Below, one piece after another: positions 1-7,518 of a stretch of 64,000 nt of DNA. The number at the start of each line of letters is the position of its first letter. The stretch's first letter is position 1. The position numbers and the translations under genes are program-made. Under the pieces are notes generated by a model. That model was not told the origin of the DNA, searched no databases, and saw only the letters and a list, made by a program, of their open reading frames with translations. The stretch lies in NCBI RefSeq assembly GCF_037095755.1, contig NZ_JBAWKJ010000002.1, positions 1,178,001 through 1,242,000 of the forward strand, written 5' to 3'. This stretch comes from Sphingopyxis sp. CCNWLW2 (lineage in GTDB: Bacteria > Pseudomonadota > Alphaproteobacteria > Sphingomonadales > Sphingomonadaceae).

Positions 1-449
1 GCGACGTCGCCCCCATCGACCTGACCGATCCCGAGCAGGCGCTGCGGCTGAAAGCCTATATCTGGCCCGAGCACCATATCCGCTTCGCGCGCATCGCGGC
101 GGCGATCGCCGCCGCGACCGAGGAGCCGCCGCAGCTGATCCGCGCGACCGCCGCCGATTTCGTCGAGGCCGAACTCGCGCGCCCGCAAGCCGAAGGGACG
201 ACGCGCGTGCTGATGCATTCGATCGTCTGGCAATATGTGCCCGCCGACCAGCAGGCGCGGGTGACCGCGGCAATGGAGGAAGCCGGCGCGCGTGCGACCG
301 CCGACCGGCCGCTGGCGTGGGTGGCGCTCGAGGCGAACCGGACGGTGCATCATCACGAAATGGTCGTGCGCTATTGGCCGGGCGGAGAGACGCCGAGGAA
401 AATTGCCCAAGCGCACGCGCACGGTGCATGGATCGAGTGGCTGGGCTAG
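1..449 (+). CDS. DUF2332 family protein, C-terminal part (5' end outside window)
   Basis: The gene enters from the left edge; its frame starts at base 3 and ends at the TAG at 447-449, giving the last 148 residues. The visible part resembles the C-terminus of DUF2332 proteins: an IDLTDPEQALRLKAYIWP stretch, then a histidine/tryptophan-rich core (VLMHSIVWQYVP) and a final LAWVALE...HHHEM block. DUF2332 has no established biochemical function; the conserved His and acidic residues only hint at an enzyme. No start or promoter can be judged here. A dispersed palindromic repeat follows the stop within 15 bases and may end transcription. Confidence 0.7.
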   Translation, partial: DVAPIDLTDPEQALRLKAYIWPEHHIRFARIAAAIAAATEEPPQLIRATAADFVEAELARPQAEGTTRVLMHSIVWQYVPADQQARVTAAMEEAGARATADRPLAWVALEANRTVHHHEMVVRYWPGGETPRKIAQAHAHGAWIEWLG

Positions 450-459
450 CTCTCTGTTC

Positions 460-542
460 TTCGTCATTCCGGCGGAAGCGGGAACCCAGTGCGGCGTTAG
501 CCGACGCATGCTCCGGGTCCCCGCTTTCGCGGGGATCACGAA
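460..542. repeat. Dispersed palindromic repeat, type A
   Basis: Intergenic element whose ends are inverted copies: it opens with TCGTCATTCC, then GGCGGAAGCGGGAACCC, and closes with GGTCCCCGCTTTCGCGGGGATCACGA. The same design recurs at 44104-44202 and 57461-57538. It lies between convergent genes, where it could fold into a transcript-ending hairpin. Confidence 0.7.
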
Positions 543-549
543 CGTGGGA

Positions 550-1017
550 TTAAAGCCGCGCCTCCAGCCGCGCCAGCAATTGCTGCACCGGCGTCACCGC
601 CGGCGCTTCCCAGCCAGCCTCCAGCATCGAGATCCGTTCGAACAATCGCTCGCTCGCCGCAATAATCCGGCGCACCGACACATCGAAGCTCTCGCATATC
701 GCCCAGTCGGCCGCGACCGCCTCGCCGATCCGCGCCGCGCTGTCGTGCGGCCCCGCCCCCGGGTCACCCGCGAACATCGCGCGGCGGTGGAGCAGCCAGG
801 CGATGACGTTCATCAGCCGCGTCGTTGTCTTCAGCGATTCGCACGCAAGCCCGATCTGCGCCGCCGCATCGCCGGCGGCCCGCCCGAGATCGCGCTGCGC
901 CGCAAAGGCGGCGTGCGCCTCGTCGGCGAGCAGCATCGCCTCGACATAGAGATTTTCGACCTGTGCGCGCTGCACCGGCACATCGATTGCCATCATGTTC
1001 GTTCGCCCACCGACCAT
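550..1017 (-). CDS. DUF1465 family protein
   Basis: A 155-residue soluble helical protein. The central stretch ESLKTTTRLMNVIAWLLHRRA (about residues 61-81) and the later IICESF/AASERLFERISMLE region match the conserved core of DUF1465, a small family found almost only in alphaproteobacteria. The precise role is unknown; members are often found near YdcH-like (DUF465) genes, as here. The first ATG at 1017 is taken as start, but the ATG pair at 993-996 (product beginning MMAIDVPVQ or MAIDVPVQ) is an equally good choice and has a slightly better purine-rich site upstream. It converges with the DUF2332 gene and is separated from the next leftward gene by the 144-bp palindrome. Confidence 0.75.
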   Translation of the reverse strand: MVGGRTNMMAIDVPVQRAQVENLYVEAMLLADEAHAAFAAQRDLGRAAGDAAAQIGLACESLKTTTRLMNVIAWLLHRRAMFAGDPGAGPHDSAARIGEAVAADWAICESFDVSVRRIIAASERLFERISMLEAGWEAPAVTPVQQLLARLEARL

Positions 1018-1109
1018 GACGCGGGAGATGCCATGCTCACTATCGGGTCCGCAACGTCGGTAACCATGAAATTACGTGCGCCGGCCGTCCCGTTTTGATT
1101 CAGGCGTTC

Positions 1110-1253
1110 AGGATCGGTCGACATTTGGTTCAGGCCGAGTCGAAAATGGTGATTTTTCCGGACCCGGAGCGCAGCGTACTTCAGTACGTGAGCACCGGAA
1201 GTACGGGAAATCGCCATTTGCAGGCCGGCTTGGGCCGAATGTCGGCCGATCCT
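1110..1253. repeat. Long imperfect palindrome (144 bp)
   Basis: The left arm begins AGGATCGGTCGACATT at 1110 and the right arm ends with its near-complement AATGTCGGCCGATCCT at 1253. Arms of about 50 bases match with scattered mismatches. The centre is itself a perfect small palindrome, CGTACT-tc-AGTACG (1175-1188). The right end covers the stop codon of the DUF465 gene. It looks like a mobile or repetitive intergenic element and not a simple terminator; no T-tract follows. Confidence 0.75.
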
Positions 1254-1449
1254 AGGCGATGATGTCGGGAAGCAGCTGATCCTCGCACCAGGAGATCTCG
1301 TCGCGCAGGCGCAGCTTGCGTTTCTTGAGGCGCGCAAGCTGCAGCTGGTCGGGAACCGCCGCAGTGCCGAGCGCAATGATCGCGGCATCGAGGTCGCGAT
1401 GCTCGATGCGAAGCAGTTCCAGGCGCTGAGTAATTTCCTCGGGGTTCAC
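1252..1449 (-). CDS. YdcH-like DUF465 protein
   Basis: A 65-residue, highly charged, helical protein. The pattern LRIEHRDLDAAI ... LARLKKRKLRLRDEI is the DUF465 (YdcH) signature: a helical hairpin with a leading HRxLD block and a trailing LKKxKLxLKDEI block. Family members are small and of unknown function. The gene is read leftward, away from a second DUF465 gene that starts 124 bases further right, so the two paralogs are divergent and share a control region. Its stop codon lies inside the right arm of the long palindrome. Confidence 0.8.
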   Translation of the reverse strand: MNPEEITQRLELLRIEHRDLDAAIIALGTAAVPDQLQLARLKKRKLRLRDEISWCEDQLLPDIIA

Positions 1450-1572
1450 ATCGCTTCCCTGCCACGTTCACCACTGGTCCGCAACGGGGACCGCTTGGCC
1501 GAATCGGCACGACATCGGGGCGGTTTCGTGATTTAATTCGCCTTGCCCATCGAGTCGAAAAGGAGAATGCCA

Positions 1573-1731
1573 ATGAGCACGTCGCACCTTTCCACCCTGA
1601 AGTCCCGTCACGCGGACCTCGATGCGAAAATTGCGAATGAAGAGCGCCGTCCCGCCCCCGATACCGGAGTCGTCGCGCAGCTCAAGAAGCAGAAGCTGAA
1701 ACTCAAGGAAGAGATGCTCGCGATCGCCTGA
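1573..1731 (+). CDS. YdcH-like DUF465 protein, second copy
   Basis: A 52-residue DUF465 protein when started at 1573, where AAAAGGAGA (1558-1566) gives a well-spaced ribosome site; an upstream in-frame start at 1543 would run through that site and is less likely. It carries the same two blocks as its neighbour (LKSRHADLDAKI and VAQLKKQKLKLKEEM). It is divergent from the first copy. The sequences differ enough to be old paralogs and not a recent duplication. Function is unknown; small size, high charge and predicted helical hairpin are what can be seen. Confidence 0.85.
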   Translation: MSTSHLSTLKSRHADLDAKIANEERRPAPDTGVVAQLKKQKLKLKEEMLAIA

Positions 1732-1776
1732 CCGCCAGCGCTATCGCCCCGCTGATGCCACCCCGTGAGGGACGCA

Positions 1777-2166
1777 TCAGCGCCGGCGATAGAGGGGCCC
1801 TTTCTCAAGGCCCGTGCGCCGAAGATGCGGCGGCAAATCGGACTCTGAAACCACCTGACGACGTACCGCCTGCGGGTCGACCGGACGGTCGAACGCAATA
1901 CCGAACTTGCCCTCGCCTACCCAGATCACGCGGCCCGCGACCGGGCCGACATTGCGCAGGTTGACCTCGACCGCCGCGCCCTGCGCGACCTTGACGTTCG
2001 CCTCGGCCAGCATGCCGCCGGGCGACAGGTTGCGCACGCGCACGGTGACGGGGTCCGGGCTGCCGGGCAGGATCAGCCCGGCCTGCAGGAACAGGCTGTC
2101 GCGATCGGCACCGCGCGACAGCGCCGCGACTTCCTCGTCCACCGATCTGGGTCCTAGTGAATCCAT
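1777..2166 (-). CDS. PilZ domain protein
   Basis: A 129-residue protein made almost entirely of one PilZ domain, the usual receptor for cyclic di-GMP. The two ligand-binding signatures are present: an RxxxR (RGADR, near residue 18) and the (D/N)xSxxG loop as NLSPGG (about residues 47-52), followed by beta-strands and WVGEGKFGIAF. There is no other effector domain, so it would act by binding a partner. It is transcribed from a start at 2166 toward the DUF465 gene, with which it converges. That it binds c-di-GMP is inferred from the motifs. Confidence 0.85.
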   Translation of the reverse strand: MDSLGPRSVDEEVAALSRGADRDSLFLQAGLILPGSPDPVTVRVRNLSPGGMLAEANVKVAQGAAVEVNLRNVGPVAGRVIWVGEGKFGIAFDRPVDPQAVRRQVVSESDLPPHLRRTGLEKGPLYRRR

Positions 2167-2251
2167 TGCGCCCCGTTCCTCTTGTGATTGAGGAGCGGAA
2201 TCTAGGGCCGGGTCGTTGCGGAAACGTAAATGGGACCGATGTCCCTGGCGA

Positions 2252-2713
2252 CTAATCTTCGCGCGAAATCCGTTCGTTGCGCTCGTGGCGCTCCTGCGCC
2301 TCCAGCGTCATCGTCGCGATCGGGCGGGCTTGCAGGCGCGCGAGCGAAATCGGCTCGCCGGTCACCTGGCAATAGCCATATTCGCCTTCGTCGATGCGGC
2401 GGATCGCCGAATCGATCTTGGCGATCAGCTTGCGCTGGCGGTCGCGGGTTCGAAGTTCGATCGCCCAGTCGGTCTCGCTCGACGCGCGGTCGGCGAGGTC
2501 GGGTTCGCGCAGCGGGCCGTCCTGAAGATGCGCCAGCGTCGATTCGGATTCGGAGAGGATCGATTTCTTCCATGCGCGCAGCAGGCCGCGGAAATAATCC
2601 TGCTGCCGCTCGTTCATAAACTCTTCGTCGTCGCCGGGGACATAATCCGAATCGAGATTGGATTTGGCTTCGCGAAGCGCGTCAGCGCCAACGTCGGCAA
2701 TCTTGGTCGGCAT
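2252..2713 (-). CDS. dksA: RNA polymerase-binding regulator DksA, cysteine-poor form
   Basis: A 153-residue DksA/TraR protein. DksA binds the secondary channel of RNA polymerase and works with ppGpp to adjust promoters during starvation. Visible features are the long coiled-coil region (about residues 33-105), with acidic residues expected at its tip, and the C-terminal globular region GYCQVTGEPISLARL...RPIATMTLEAQERHE. Only one of the four zinc cysteines of the E. coli protein remains; the others are Thr/Met-type positions. This form is common in alphaproteobacteria and should fold without zinc. It stands alone, with a 435-base non-coding stretch upstream of its start. Confidence 0.9.
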   Translation of the reverse strand: MPTKIADVGADALREAKSNLDSDYVPGDDEEFMNERQQDYFRGLLRAWKKSILSESESTLAHLQDGPLREPDLADRASSETDWAIELRTRDRQRKLIAKIDSAIRRIDEGEYGYCQVTGEPISLARLQARPIATMTLEAQERHERNERISRED

Positions 2714-3148
2714 GAGGGGCTCTCGCGTCCTTTCCTGTCACCTTACGGGCTGTTAAACAGCACGGGGAGTGGCGCGCCTATACCCAGCCGCTGGCGACGA
2801 TACAAGCGCCAAGCTGCCGATAGCGACGGTCCGTGAAGCAGCGATGAACCGGCATGGCGTCGGGGGCGATTCTGCCGACCGATGGCAACCCGCCGGACGC
2901 CATCGCACGGCGCGATTTAGGTCCGAAGGTTAACCAATTGCATAGAATTATTGCATAATCCGTTCTGTTTTGGGACAGATGCTGGGATTTTGATTGATTC
3001 CGCGTGGCATTTCCCGCTCTCGGACAGGTGAACGCGGTTAACGCAATTGCCGCGTTCATAAAGCTTTGGCCTTTTGCGTTATAGCGAAGGTGACGGGGGT
3101 GCTGGTCGATGGCGCTTCGTACCTGCAACGGGAAAGAAAGAAAAACCT
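2714..3148. other. Gene-free region between dksA and the serine-rich protein gene
   Basis: No convincing gene is seen in these 435 bases, which must hold the divergent promoters of dksA and the serine-rich protein gene. An AT-richer patch near 2930-2990, with TTGCATA repeated about 15 bases apart, is the likeliest control region. No clear terminator, operator palindrome or RNA structure was recognised. Confidence 0.5.
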
Positions 3149-4303
3149 ATGTCTGTCCGAATGGCCCTTGCCAAGCTTTGCGCCTGCACCTGCGGCGGGG
3201 CAATCATCGGTAGCGGCGCGATGCAGATCGCGGACGTCCCGAAGGCGCGCGCGCAGTCGGTCCAGTCCTGCAAGCCCTGCGTCGGCAAGAAGGTCGTGCG
3301 CAAACGTCATGCGGCGCGCAAGCCCGTGAAGCGCGTGCGCCGCGTCGTGACGACGAAGCGCATCATCCGCACCGCGACCCCGCAACAGCAAGTCGTGACG
3401 CAGACGATCCCGCTGCCCCCCATCCCCTATGCGCCTTTCCCGCGCGGCGGTTTTGAGGGCGGCAGCAGCGGCGGCGGCGTGACGGTGATCGGCGGCGGCT
3501 TTGGCGGCGGTTTCGGCGGCGGCTTCTTTGGCGGCTTCTTCGGCGGCAGCAGCGGCGGCGGCAGCAGCGGCAGCATCGTCGTCACCTCGACGACCACCGG
3601 CGGCCTCAGCACGACGTCCAGCACCTCGTCGGGTGTTTCGACCTCGACCGGCGGCGTCTCGACGTCCACCGGCGGTGTGTCGACCTCGACTGGTGGTGTC
3701 TCGACATCCACCGGCGGCGTGTCGACTTCGACGGGCGGCGTTTCAACTTCAACCTCGACGGGCGGCGTCTCGACCTCGACCGGCAGCGTCAGCACCTCGA
3801 CCTCGTCGGGCAATGTTTCGACCTCTTCGGGCAACGTCAGCACCTCCTCGTCGAGCAGCAGCTCGTCGTCGAGCTCATCCTCATCGTCTTCCTCCTCGTC
3901 GTCGAGCTCGTCCTCGTCGGGCGGCAGCTCTTCGAAGGGCAGCTCGGGTTGGGGCAGTTCGTCGCACGGCAGTTCGTCACACGGCAGCTCGGGCGGCTCC
4001 AGCAGCTCGTCGTCGAGCTCGTCTTCGTCGTCCTCGTCGAGCAGCAGCACATCGAGCGGCGCGACCGGCGGCAGCAGCAGCTTCGGTTCGACCGGCAGCA
4101 CCAGCTCGTCGTCGTCCTCCTCGTCGAGCAGCAGCTCCTCGTCGTCCTCGTCGAGCTCGGGCGGCAGCACCAGCAGCTCCTCGGGCGATCCGACCCCTGT
4201 TCCCGCCCCGCCGATGATGCTATTGTTCGGCGCTGCAGCCGCTGCGCTTGTTGTGCGGCGCCGCGCGGCGAACCGCAACGACGACGACGCCAGCGCGGCT
4301 TGA
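3149..4303 (+). CDS. Secreted serine-rich repeat protein with C-terminal anchor/sorting tail
   Basis: The ATG at 3149 gives 384 residues. Order of parts: a signal-like N-terminus ending near KARAQS; a basic segment rich in Lys/Arg; a glycine-rich segment (FGGGFGGG-type, about residues 90-145); at least eight copies of a seven-residue VSTSTGG-type repeat (about 165-230); very long runs of serine broken by short Gly patches (about 240-355); then PVPAPPMMLLFGAAAAALVV followed by RRR. That tail resembles PEP-CTERM-type sorting signals (proline motif, hydrophobic helix, basic end), in a PxPAPP variant. A surface or exopolysaccharide-associated structural protein is likely. The serine codons alternate TCG/AGC. 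A strong terminator follows. Confidence 0.75.
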   Translation: MSVRMALAKLCACTCGGAIIGSGAMQIADVPKARAQSVQSCKPCVGKKVVRKRHAARKPVKRVRRVVTTKRIIRTATPQQQVVTQTIPLPPIPYAPFPRGGFEGGSSGGGVTVIGGGFGGGFGGGFFGGFFGGSSGGGSSGSIVVTSTTTGGLSTTSSTSSGVSTSTGGVSTSTGGVSTSTGGVSTSTGGVSTSTGGVSTSTSTGGVSTSTGSVSTSTSSGNVSTSSGNVSTSSSSSSSSSSSSSSSSSSSSSSSSSGGSSSKGSSGWGSSSHGSSSHGSSGGSSSSSSSSSSSSSSSSSTSSGATGGSSSFGSTGSTSSSSSSSSSSSSSSSSSSSGGSTSSSSGDPTPVPAPPMMLLFGAAAAALVVRRRAANRNDDDASAA

Positions 4304-4346
4304 GAGATCCACTGGCGGTCGGGGGGCTAACCCAGACCACCGAACT

Positions 4347-4376
4347 AAGGGCTGCCCTTCGGGGCGGCCCTTTTTT
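4347..4376 (+). terminator. Rho-independent terminator of the serine-rich protein gene
   Basis: An 11-bp stem (AAGGGCTGCCC / GGGCGGCCCTT, one T-G wobble) with a TTCG tetraloop is followed by a run of six T. Confidence 0.92.
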
Positions 4377-4395
4377 ATGTGCGGCGAGAATCAGT

Positions 4396-4434
4396 TTGCC
4401 ATATGGAAAACTATTTATATAGTTCGCCATATGG
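4396..4434 (+). promoter_or_regulatory. Promoter and probable ArsR operator, leaderless start
   Basis: GCCATATGG occurs twice, at 4398-4406 and 4426-4434, the second copy including the ATG of the regulator gene. Between them lies a perfect inverted repeat AACTAT-ttat-ATAGTT (4409-4424). A TTGCCA (4396-4401) with TATAGT (4418-4423) spaced by 16 bases makes a plausible promoter whose start point would fall at about the start codon. No Shine-Dalgarno sequence precedes the ATG, so the message may be leaderless. Confidence 0.65.
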
Positions 4435-4775
4435 TGAACCAACAAGCCGCGCTCGATTCGCTCTTCCACGCGCTCGCCGACCCGACGCGCCGCGCGGTCG
4501 TCAGCCGGCTGCTCAAAGGCGCCGCACCGGTAAAGCAGCTATCCGAACCCTTCGAGATGGGCCTCCCCGCCTTCCTCAAACATCTGTCGGTGCTCGAGGC
4601 GTCGGGGCTGATCCACACCGAAAAGCACGGCCGCGTCCGCACCTGCCGCGTCGATGCCGAGCGGCTCGCGGCGGCAGAAGGCTGGCTCTCGCAGCAACGC
4701 GCGATCTGGCAGGGCCGCGCCGACCGCCTCGCCGACTTCGTCGAATCGCAAAATCCTCCGGAGCAAAACGCATGA
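4431..4775 (+). CDS. ArsR-family transcriptional regulator
   Basis: A 114-residue winged-helix regulator. LFHALADPTRRAVVSRLL (residues 10-27) and LPAFLKHLSVLEASGLIHTEKHGR (about 47-70) are the ArsR/SmtB fold with its recognition helix. No metal-binding cysteine pair is seen, so it belongs to the metal-independent group commonly paired with SRPBCC genes. The start at 4431 is chosen because it overlaps the repeated operator half-site. The last four bases (ATGA) overlap the SRPBCC gene, so the two are translated together. It probably represses its own operon. The ligand is unknown. Confidence 0.88.
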   Translation: MVNQQAALDSLFHALADPTRRAVVSRLLKGAAPVKQLSEPFEMGLPAFLKHLSVLEASGLIHTEKHGRVRTCRVDAERLAAAEGWLSQQRAIWQGRADRLADFVESQNPPEQNA

Positions 4776-5230
4776 GCAAAAGCGAACTCACCATTTCCCG
4801 CCATATCGCCGCCCCGCCGTCGGCGGTGTGGGACGCCTGGAGCGATCCGACGAAACTCGCCCGATGGTGGATCCCGGCGCCCATCGAATGCCGCGTGGTC
4901 ACGCTCGACCTCCGCCCCGGCGGCGGCTTTGTGACGCAAATGCGCGACGAGGGGGGCGATTTCCAGCCGCATGTCGACGGCTGCTTCCTCGAAGCGACCC
5001 CCGAACAGCGCCTCGTCTTTACCACCGTGCTGACCGAAGGCTGGCAGCCCGCCGAACCCTGGCTCGCGATGACGGCGATCCTGACCTTCGAGGCCCGCGA
5101 CGGCGGCACCCTCTATTCGGCGCGCGTCCTGCACAAGAATACCGAGGATAGTGCGAAGCATGAGGAAATGGGTTTCCGCGAAGGTTGGGGCACGGTGCTC
5201 GGCCAGTTGGCGGCGTTACTGGAGCGCTAA
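4772..5230 (+). CDS. SRPBCC (AHSA1-type) protein
   Basis: A 152-residue protein with the Bet v1-like fold of the AHSA1/SRPBCC group: ISRHIAAPPSAVWDAWSDPTKLARWW at the start, GGGFVTQMRD in the middle, and a C-terminal helix EEMGFREGWGTVLGQLAALLE. Proteins of this type form a hydrophobic cavity and are often encoded directly after an ArsR regulator, as here with a 4-base overlap. The ligand is not known, so the role stays general: small-molecule binding or a stress function under control of the partner regulator. Confidence 0.88.
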   Translation: MSKSELTISRHIAAPPSAVWDAWSDPTKLARWWIPAPIECRVVTLDLRPGGGFVTQMRDEGGDFQPHVDGCFLEATPEQRLVFTTVLTEGWQPAEPWLAMTAILTFEARDGGTLYSARVLHKNTEDSAKHEEMGFREGWGTVLGQLAALLER

Positions 5231-5272
5231 GACGGCTTGCGCGGCGCGGGCGGCAACGCCATAGCGCGGCGC

Positions 5273-6553
5273 ATGCACGATATCCGCCTGATCCGGGAAA
5301 ATCCCGAAGCGTTCGACGCCGGCCTCGCGCGCCGTGGTCTCGAACCCCTGTCCGCCCAGATCGTGGCGGCCGACGCGTCGCTGCGCGCGCTGCAGACCGA
5401 GATCCAGGGCTCGCTGGCGCGCCGCAACGAAGCGTCGAAGTTGATCGGCCAGGCGATGGCCAGTGGCGACAAGGACAAGGCCGAGGCGCTGAAGGCCGAG
5501 GTCGCCGACCTCAAGACCGCGCTTCCCGCGAAAGAAGACGCCGAGCGCGAACAGCTTGCCGCGTTGCAGGACATTCTCGCCGCGATCCCGAACATCCCGC
5601 TCGCCGACGTCCCCGTGGGCGAGGACGAGGAAGGCAATGTCGAGATCGCGCGCTGGGGCACGCCCCGCACGTTCGATTTCACGCCGCAGGAGCATGCCGA
5701 TTTCGCCCCCGCGCTCGGCCTCGACTTCGAGACCGCGGCGAAGATGTCGGGCGCGCGTTTCGCTTTCCTGAAAGGCCAGATGGCGCGGCTCGAACGCGCG
5801 CTCGGCCAGTTCATGCTCGACAAGCAGACCAATGAGGCGGGCTATACCGAGTGCGCGACCCCGCTGATGGTCCGCGATGAGGCCGCATACGGCACGACGC
5901 AGCTCCCGAAGTTTCGCGAGGATCTGTTCCAGACGACCGACGGCCGCTGGCTCATCTCGACGTCGGAGATGAGCCTGACCAACGCGGTGCGCGAGGAAAT
6001 CCTGCCCGAGGCCGAGCTGCCGATCCGCATGACCGCGCTCACCCCCTGCTTCCGTTCCGAAGCCGGATCGGCGGGGCGCGACACGCGCGGCTATATCCGC
6101 CAGCACCAGTTCTGGAAGGTTGAGCTCGTCTCGATCGTCCGCCCCGAGGACAGCGACGCCGAGCTTGAACGCAAGACACGCGCGGCCGAAACGATCCTTG
6201 AGGCGCTCGAGCTCCCATACCGCAAGATGCTGCTGTGCAGCGGCGACATGGGCTTTGCCGCGCGCAAGACCTATGACCTCGAAGTGTGGCTCCCGGGCCA
6301 GAACGCCTATCGCGAGATTTCGAGCTGTTCGAACTGCGGCGACTTCCAGGCGCGGCGCATGAACACGCGCTTCCGCCGCGAGGACGTAAAGGGCAACGAG
6401 TTCGTCCACACGCTCAACGGCTCGGGCCTCGCGGTCGGGCGCACCCTCGTCGCGATCCTCGAAAATTACCAGCAGGCCGACGGCAGCGTCGATATTCCGA
6501 AGGCGCTGCTTCCCTACATGGGTGGGATCGTCAAGCTCACGCCCGCCGGCTAA
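5273..6553 (+). CDS. serS: Serine-tRNA ligase
   Basis: A 426-residue class II aminoacyl-tRNA synthetase that charges tRNA-Ser (and tRNA-Sec where present). The first ~105 residues form the tRNA-binding helical arm. Motif 2 reads [17 protein letters not shown] from about residue 257, and motif 3 reads [18 protein letters not shown] from about 383. Length is normal. The ATG at 5273 gives the canonical [12 protein letters not shown] start; no strong ribosome site precedes it. It follows the SRPBCC gene by 42 bases but is functionally unrelated. A dispersed repeat sits just after its stop. Confidence 0.97.
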   Translation: MHDIRLIRENPEAFDAGLARRGLEPLSAQIVAADASLRALQTEIQGSLARRNEASKLIGQAMASGDKDKAEALKAEVADLKTALPAKEDAEREQLAALQDILAAIPNIPLADVPVGEDEEGNVEIARWGTPRTFDFTPQEHADFAPALGLDFETAAKMSGARFAFLKGQMARLERALGQFMLDKQTNEAGYTECATPLMVRDEAAYGTTQLPKFREDLFQTTDGRWLISTSEMSLTNAVREEILPEAELPIRMTALTPCFRSEAGSAGRDTRGYIRQHQFWKVELVSIVRPEDSDAELERKTRAAETILEALELPYRKMLLCSGDMGFAARKTYDLEVWLPGQNAYREISSCSNCGDFQARRMNTRFRREDVKGNEFVHTLNGSGLAVGRTLVAILENYQQADGSVDIPKALLPYMGGIVKLTPAG

Positions 6554-6560
6554 CCACCCA

Positions 6561-6640
6561 TCGTCACCCCGGACTTGATCCGGGGCCTGCCTTCCTTCGC
6601 GAAGAAAAGGCGGGTGCCGGGTCAAGCCGGGCATGACGAA
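6561..6640. repeat. Dispersed palindromic repeat, type B
   Basis: The element opens TCGTCACCCCGGACTTGATC and closes with GGGTCAAGCCGGGCATGACGA, its inverted counterpart. Relatives are at 27134-27236 and 30700-30774. It fills nearly all of the serS-surE gap. Confidence 0.7.
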
Positions 6641-6663
6641 ACAGAAACGGAAAGACCAAAAAC

Positions 6664-7428
6664 GTGCGCATCCTCCTCACCAACGACGACGGCTATCACG
6701 CCCCCGGCATGGCGGTGCTGGAGGCGATCGCGCGCCAGCTTTCGGACGACATCTGGGTCTGCGCCCCCGCCGAGGAACAGTCGGGCGCCGGCCACTCGCT
6801 CACCCTGTCGCGCCCGGTGCGTATCCGCCAGCACGAAGAGCGCCGCTGGTCGTGCAGCGGCACGCCTACCGATTCGGTGATGATGGCGATCGGCAAGCTG
6901 ATGCCCGAAAAACCCGACCTGATCCTGTCAGGGGTCAACCGCGGCGCCAATCTCGGCGACGACATCACTTACTCGGGCACCGTATCGGCGGCGATCGAGG
7001 GCGCATTGGCCGGCATCCCGGCAATCGCGCTCAGCCAGGTTTATGCCAAGGAAGGCATGGGCGACAGCGTGCCGTTCGAGGCGGCCGAAGCCTGGGGCGC
7101 GAAAGTGCTGCGCCCGCTCCTCGACATGGAGATGGCGCCGCGCACGCTGATCAACATCAACTTCCCCGCGATCCCCGCCGCCGAGGTGCAGGGCATCCGC
7201 GTCACGCGTCAGGGCTTCCATGATTATGGCCGCGGCTCGATCGTCGAGGGCACCGACCCGCGCGGCTATCGCTATTATTGGTTCGGCCTCCACGGGATCG
7301 AGCACAGCCTCGGCCACGACAGCGACCTAGAGGCGATCGATGACAATTATATCTCGGTCACCCCGCTCCAGCTCGACCTGACCCACGACGCGTCGCTCGC
7401 GGCGCTGCGCGGTGCCTACGGCGGCTGA
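6664..7428 (+). CDS. surE: 5'/3'-nucleotidase SurE
   Basis: A 254-residue SurE-family phosphatase, which removes phosphate from nucleoside 5'- and 3'-monophosphates and short polyphosphates in a metal-dependent way. The N-terminus RILLTNDDG carries the paired metal-binding aspartates; PAEEQSGAGHSLT and SGVNRGANLGDDI complete the active site. The start is GTG at 6664. It is followed by an nlpD-like gene 90 bases downstream. The surE-nlpD neighbourhood is the same as in gammaproteobacteria, although pcm and rpoS are absent here. Confidence 0.95.
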   Translation: MRILLTNDDGYHAPGMAVLEAIARQLSDDIWVCAPAEEQSGAGHSLTLSRPVRIRQHEERRWSCSGTPTDSVMMAIGKLMPEKPDLILSGVNRGANLGDDITYSGTVSAAIEGALAGIPAIALSQVYAKEGMGDSVPFEAAEAWGAKVLRPLLDMEMAPRTLININFPAIPAAEVQGIRVTRQGFHDYGRGSIVEGTDPRGYRYYWFGLHGIEHSLGHDSDLEAIDDNYISVTPLQLDLTHDASLAALRGAYGG

Positions 7429-7518
7429 TAGGCTCAACTCCCCCGGCCCTCGGGAAATTCCGTGTCGTAACGAGACAGAAATGTAGCCACCGCCGCTTTG
7501 CTTTGGCAAAGGGAGCGC

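Noticed and set aside
3427..4278. Long antisense frame (acidic, Glu/Asp-rich) over the serine-rich gene
   Set aside because: It is the mirror of the TCG/AGC serine codon runs. The sense frame has signal peptide, repeats, tail and terminator; the antisense one has no family or ribosome site.
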